A DNA stretch of 17,077 bases from JAMCUI01 sp964520615 (GTDB lineage Bacteria; Patescibacteriota; Microgenomatia; 2-02-FULL-39-11). Shown in pieces: positions 13,733 through 17,077 of the stretch. A program made the position numbers and the translations under genes. The stretch is taken from positions 1-17,077 of the forward strand of contig CAZFNL010000036.1 of assembly GCA_964520615.1 (NCBI GenBank). The letters run 5' to 3'. The notes beneath the pieces were generated by a model that had not been told where the DNA came from, made no database searches, and was given only the letters and a program-made list of their open reading frames with translations. Positions within the stretch are counted from its first letter, which is position 1. Each line of letters begins with the position of its first letter.

Positions 13733-16729
13733 TTATAACTTTTCTACGCTTAAAACAGTTCCTCTTTTTAATTCTCCAGCCAATGTTTCTTTCTTTATAT
13801 ATTCCTCAAATCCATCAGGAAAATTCTTGCCGGGAAGAGTAACTTTTACTTCTTCCGTTAGAGAACATCCCAAGTCTTTCCTTTTTATCTGAATTTGTCT
13901 TACATATTCTCTAGCTTGACCTTCAAGAAGAAGATCTTGAGAGATTTTTGTATCTAATTCCACCACCAAATTCTCTTTCCCTGGTTTTATTTCTACGGAT
14001 TTTATATTCAACTCATCTTTTATAAGCCTAACAAACTCACCATCATCAGTCGTTAATAAATCTGTGTATACCGTAATAAGCCGCAATGGCTGCCGAACTT
14101 TTATATTCTGCGCTTTCCTCTTTGCATGTCCCAGTTCCACAACGCTTCTTACTTCAGCCATCTTCTTTTCCAACTTATCGTTTATTAGATTTGCGTCTGA
14201 TTGTGGCCAATTAGATAAATGTACGGACAGTTCGTCTGTTATATTGATATATATTGCCTCTGAAAGATAAGGATTAAATGGAGCAAGAAGACGGGAAAAT
14301 ATTGATAAAATATTATAAGTGACTGTATAAAACGAATTTTTGTCGTCAAAAGATGTTACCCCTGGACCCACCCGGCTACGACTTCTCCTTATATACCATA
14401 AAGACAAATCGGATATGAAATCTTCCATCAAAATGGCGCCAGTACTCGCATCAAAATTTATAAGGCTTTCTGTCACTGTCCTAACAAGTCTATTAAGCCT
14501 TGAAAGTATCCAAAGATCAAGAACGGTATAATTCACTTTCTTTCTGGAAGCATTATTGTGTTTCTTGGACCTCCAACCATCAATATTTGCGTAGGTTATA
14601 AAAAAGTTATAAATATTCCATAAAAGCAGATGAAATCTCCTTCTTGTTTCATCAGCAGTCCGGTATCCGAATAATAGATTAATAGTCGGCTTTTGGGTAA
14701 CATACATCCAACGCATCACGTCAACTCCTATTTTTCCAGCTGCTTCATTGAATTCTATCGCGTTGCCCCAAGATTTATGCATCGGACGTCCGTCTTCACC
14801 CAATACCGAAGCGTACCCCAATACTGAACAGAAAGGATTTTTTTTCTCAAGCACCGTAGACATGGCAATCATTGAATAAAACCAGTTTTTGAACTGGCCA
14901 GGAAACGACTCGGTGATAAAATCTGCCGGAAACCATTCTCTCCAATATTTTTTATCCGACGTATAACTCAATTTATTACTTTTCGGATCAACCAGTGTGG
15001 AAAAAGGTACAATACCAGCGTCAAGCCAGACATTTCCCACATCATCCAGTCTGGACACATTTTTACCACATTTATCGCATTTTATCTTTACGCTATCGAT
15101 GTATGGTTTGTGTGGACTGTGACCTTCAAAATCCTCCCAACCTTCTATTGCTTTTTCCTTCAACTCTTCTTTGCTACCGATAACCGTAAAATATCCGCAA
15201 TTGCTACATTCATAGATTGGAAGAGCCAAACCCCAATACCTGTTTTTTTTACTAATTAACCAGTCATGCATATTTTCTAGCCAGTCCAATTCCCTATCCA
15301 ATCCGAAATCAGGAATCCAATGGATTTTTTTTGCTACTTTTATCATTTGTTCCCTCAATGTTTCTTTACTTTGCAGATGTGATTTTGGATTATGGATTTT
15401 TGAGGGTTTATCCATCGCAATATACCATTCCTCCGCAACTTTCCAGACAAGCTCGGTTTTACAACGCCAGCACGCAGGATATCTATGCCTATAAGGAAAA
15501 ATCTTAAACACCCAATCACTTTCTTTATCTTCTCTTTCCTGAAGATAATCTAGAATTATTTTGGGGTTTTTCTTGGCGTTTTTGCCGCTGAATTCACCCA
15601 ATCCTGAAAGATAAGTAGCATCATCCCCTATAACTGGAATCATGGGCAAGCCTAATTTCTTACCCAACTTATAATCCTCCTCCCCAGCCGAAACGGCAGT
15701 ATGCACCATACCTGTACCTTCAGACATGGATATAGGCATAATAATGGGATCAGTAGGTACCACTGTATGAAATTGTTGAGGATTTTCATTTCTTGCTTTT
15801 TCCACAGATGGCAACCCGTCAAAAGCACTCTTATATTTCAATCCCAATATTTTTTTTCCTTTGACAGTCTGTAATATCTTTTTCTGAATTTTCTCAAAAA
15901 TTATATCTACCAAACTTGCAGCCAACCAATATTTTTGATTTTTTTCACCATTTAACACCTCCACTAAAGAATAGTCGGCATTGCTATCCACGGCTACTGC
16001 GATATTGGCTATTATCGTCCATGGTGTAGTAGTCCATACCAGAAGATACTCATCTTTTGCAGAAACTAAAGGAAACTTCATGATGACGGAATCATGAGTC
16101 AGCTCCTTATAGTCTTCAGTCAGCATTTCATGCTGGGAAATCGCAGTCTCGCACCTAGGACACCATGGAACGCTCTCCCTTCCTTTGTATATCCAGCCTT
16201 TTTCATAACAAGTTTTTAGGAAATGCCAGATCATGTAATTATTTTCATCCGACATGGTATAGTATGAGTTATTCCAATCCATAAAATACCCTAGTTTTTG
16301 ACTTTGCTCGGACTGTATTTTACTAAACCGTTTTACTCTTTCTTTACATAGCTCCACAAATTTAGCGATGCTTGCCTTTTTGTTCCCAGGAACAAGATTT
16401 TCTATATCTCTTTTGTTACGTATACCCAATTCCTTCTCCACTTCCACCTCAATCCACAAACCCTGGCAATCAAAACCGTTTTGGAAACGTTCCTTATAAC
16501 CCCTCATGTTAAAAAACCTTTGCCACAAGTCTTTATATGTTCTTCCCCAAGCATGATGTACTCCCATAGGGTTATTGGCCGTGATAGGCCCATCTATAAA
16601 GGAGAACCTTTTTTTTGAACTGTTATTTCTTCGGAGGTATTTCTCAATGACATCGTTTTTAATCCAATACTCATAAATGCTCTTCTCAAGCTCAGGAAAA
16701 TTTACTTTTGGACTGACGTTTTTGAACAT
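13733..16729 (-). CDS. ileS: Isoleucyl-tRNA synthetase with altered signature motif (IleRS2-like)
   Basis: This 998-residue class I synthetase charges tRNA-Ile. The adenylate-forming motif usually written HIGH is here GVHH (residues 56-59, in NNPMGVHHAWGRT), and the KMSKS loop is MHKSWGN (650-656). The editing (CP1) domain has WTTTPWTI and GTGMVHTA around 338-345. Four cysteine pairs (CPRC, CWRC, CSNC, CDKC) look like zinc ribbons. The C-terminal half contains the anticodon-binding helical bundle and a DUF5915-like tail. An in-frame ATG at 16771 would add 14 residues (MCFQRWDFLCKIEF) read through the terminator-like hairpin arm, so I use the ATG at 16729, which begins the conserved FKNVSPKVNFPELEK. 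The length fits the IleRS2/eukaryote-like type. rodA follows after 1 nt. Confidence 0.96.
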   Translation of the reverse strand: MFKNVSPKVNFPELEKSIYEYWIKNDVIEKYLRRNNSSKKRFSFIDGPITANNPMGVHHAWGRTYKDLWQRFFNMRGYKERFQNGFDCQGLWIEVEVEKELGIRNKRDIENLVPGNKKASIAKFVELCKERVKRFSKIQSEQSQKLGYFMDWNNSYYTMSDENNYMIWHFLKTCYEKGWIYKGRESVPWCPRCETAISQHEMLTEDYKELTHDSVIMKFPLVSAKDEYLLVWTTTPWTIIANIAVAVDSNADYSLVEVLNGEKNQKYWLAASLVDIIFEKIQKKILQTVKGKKILGLKYKSAFDGLPSVEKARNENPQQFHTVVPTDPIIMPISMSEGTGMVHTAVSAGEEDYKLGKKLGLPMIPVIGDDATYLSGLGEFSGKNAKKNPKIILDYLQEREDKESDWVFKIFPYRHRYPACWRCKTELVWKVAEEWYIAMDKPSKIHNPKSHLQSKETLREQMIKVAKKIHWIPDFGLDRELDWLENMHDWLISKKNRYWGLALPIYECSNCGYFTVIGSKEELKEKAIEGWEDFEGHSPHKPYIDSVKIKCDKCGKNVSRLDDVGNVWLDAGIVPFSTLVDPKSNKLSYTSDKKYWREWFPADFITESFPGQFKNWFYSMIAMSTVLEKKNPFCSVLGYASVLGEDGRPMHKSWGNAIEFNEAAGKIGVDVMRWMYVTQKPTINLLFGYRTADETRRRFHLLLWNIYNFFITYANIDGWRSKKHNNASRKKVNYTVLDLWILSRLNRLVRTVTESLINFDASTGAILMEDFISDLSLWYIRRSRSRVGPGVTSFDDKNSFYTVTYNILSIFSRLLAPFNPYLSEAIYINITDELSVHLSNWPQSDANLINDKLEKKMAEVRSVVELGHAKRKAQNIKVRQPLRLITVYTDLLTTDDGEFVRLIKDELNIKSVEIKPGKENLVVELDTKISQDLLLEGQAREYVRQIQIKRKDLGCSLTEEVKVTLPGKNFPDGFEEYIKKETLAGELKRGTVLSVEKL

Positions 16730-16736
16730 AAACTCT

Positions 16737-16765
16737 ATTTTACACAAAAAATCCCACCTTTGAAA
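16737..16765 (-). promoter_or_regulatory. Possible promoter close to ileS
   Basis: TAAAAT (16742-16737) is 7 nt from the ileS ATG, with a poor -35 TTTCAA at 17-nt spacing. If real, it would give a leaderless ileS mRNA like that proposed for rplU. The -35 is weak, so confidence is low. Confidence 0.25.
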
Positions 16766-16798
16766 GCACATTCGCTGAGGCTCAGTGCCGGGTGAGAT
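16746..16798 (-). terminator. Terminator-like hairpin upstream of ileS
   Basis: On the minus strand ATCTCACC (16798-16791) pairs with GGTGGGAT (16758-16751), 8 bp including one G-U. An inner GCAC/GTGC helix (16788-16785 with 16769-16766) follows, and the outer stem is followed directly by T at 16751-16746. It ends 17 nt before the ileS ATG. Its apical segment is also complementary to 16868-16877. Confidence 0.5.
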
Positions 16799-16843
16799 TC
16801 AGATAATAATTCCGATTATGCTCTTATTTATTTTGTTTATCAT
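16799..16843 (-). CDS. Candidate isoleucine-rich leader peptide of ileS
   Basis: A 14-codon frame from an ATG reads M-I-N-K-I-N-K-S-I-I-G-I-I-I and then TGA; seven of fourteen residues are isoleucine, and the last three codons before the stop are ATT ATT ATC. It ends right at the 5' arm of the terminator-like hairpin upstream of isoleucyl-tRNA synthetase. The same frame is open back to a TTG at 16915 (38 codons) preceded by GGGAG, so the peptide could be longer. No strong ribosome site lies before the ATG. AT-rich DNA gives Ile and Lys codons by chance, so this remains a hypothesis. Confidence 0.35.
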   Translation of the reverse strand: MINKINKSIIGIII

Positions 16844-16929
16844 TTTACTAAAATCGATATTTCCATACCTCAGGAATGCGGAGACTCTTAAGCCATCAAT
16901 AACTTTCCGGATCAAGTTCTCCCAAAATA

Positions 16930-17077
16930 CCTAAATCGAAGTGAAGCGCTCCCCGAGCTTACGCTCGGGGCATCAGCCTGATCGGTCATTCGGAGCGCGA
17001 AACCCCGCACCGAATGCCCGCTAGAAAACCATTCATCCCACGGGTTGACACCCGGGGCATTCTGGTGCTGGGGTAAA
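16930..17077. other. GC-richer, strongly self-complementary intergenic stretch, identity unknown
   Basis: No gene was recognised. The stretch contains a perfect 8-bp hairpin CCCCGAGC/GCTCGGGG with a 4-nt loop (16951-16970), enclosed by GCGCTCC/GGAGCGC (16946-16952 with 16992-16998). It also holds ATCA/TGAT (16972-16982), CATTCGG/CCGAATG (16987-16993 with 17010-17016), AATGCCC/GGGCATT (17013-17019 with 17055-17061) and CGGGT/ACCCG (17041-17054). Some pairings are mutually exclusive. No T-run follows any stem, so these are not ordinary terminators. A minus-strand frame is open from the window edge to a TGA at 16912 (54 codons) but has no recognisable protein similarity. It could be a structured RNA, a repeat unit or a decayed gene. 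Confidence 0.4.

Noticed and set aside
16730..16771. IleRS start at 16771 adding 14 residues
   Set aside because: The extension reads through the 3' arm and T-run of the terminator-like hairpin, and the family-typical N-terminus begins at the ATG at 16729.
16746..17077. T-box riboswitch upstream of ileS
   Set aside because: Expected for a synthetase, but the conserved T-box sequence AGGGTGGNACCGCG is not present on the minus strand, and no convincing specifier loop was seen.
16912..17077. 3' end of a minus-strand protein gene entering from the right edge
   Set aside because: The frame is open for 54 codons, but it coincides with dense inverted repeats in GC-richer DNA and the translation resembles no family I know. 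Reported only as an unidentified structured stretch.
1..17077. CRISPR arrays, insertion sequences, transposases or prophage genes
   Set aside because: No regularly spaced direct repeats and no transposase, integrase or phage protein motifs were seen; the only mobile-like sequence is the short palindromic repeat.

Overview
The window looks like a piece of a small, compact bacterial genome, most likely a Candidate Phyla Radiation (Patescibacteria) member, perhaps Microgenomates. This is an inference. The support is tightly packed, overlapping genes, a membrane-anchored Ig-like surface protein, an isoleucyl-tRNA synthetase with a swapped GxHH signature motif, and a riboflavin-scavenging locus in place of biosynthesis. 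TGA acts as an ordinary stop codon, so this is not a TGA-recoded lineage.

Region 1 (1-6461) is a surface-glycan locus. A secreted five-bladed beta-propeller protein on the minus strand runs off the left edge. Diverging from it is a plus-strand run of six genes: GT2 glycosyltransferase, SAM methyltransferase, GT4 glycosyltransferase, two more GT2 glycosyltransferases, and an O-antigen ligase/polymerase-like membrane protein. The last five overlap or nearly abut, as in a polycistron. Base composition is very AT-rich up to about 2040 and then rises, which suggests a recombination or transfer boundary inside the methyltransferase gene.

Region 2 (6465-10125, all minus strand) holds tRNA-Val(CAC), a near-consensus promoter, an FMN riboswitch (RFN element), a terminator just before the first gene, and four genes: an ECF substrate-binding protein (RibU-like), an ECF ATPase, an ECF transmembrane protein and a stand-alone riboflavin kinase. 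Together they form a riboflavin uptake-and-trapping unit controlled by FMN. A 59-nt palindromic repeat lies between the aptamer and the terminator. tRNA-Thr(CGT) and a membrane-anchored Ig-like protein follow.

Region 3 (10194-17077) is housekeeping: lepB on the plus strand, then on the minus strand ileS, rodA, rplU, rpmA and parB. rplU has a promoter that predicts a leaderless mRNA. Upstream of ileS is a 14-codon frame in which half the residues are isoleucine, followed by a terminator-like hairpin, so isoleucine-responsive attenuation is possible. The right edge (16930-17077) is a GC-richer, strongly self-complementary stretch that I cannot name.
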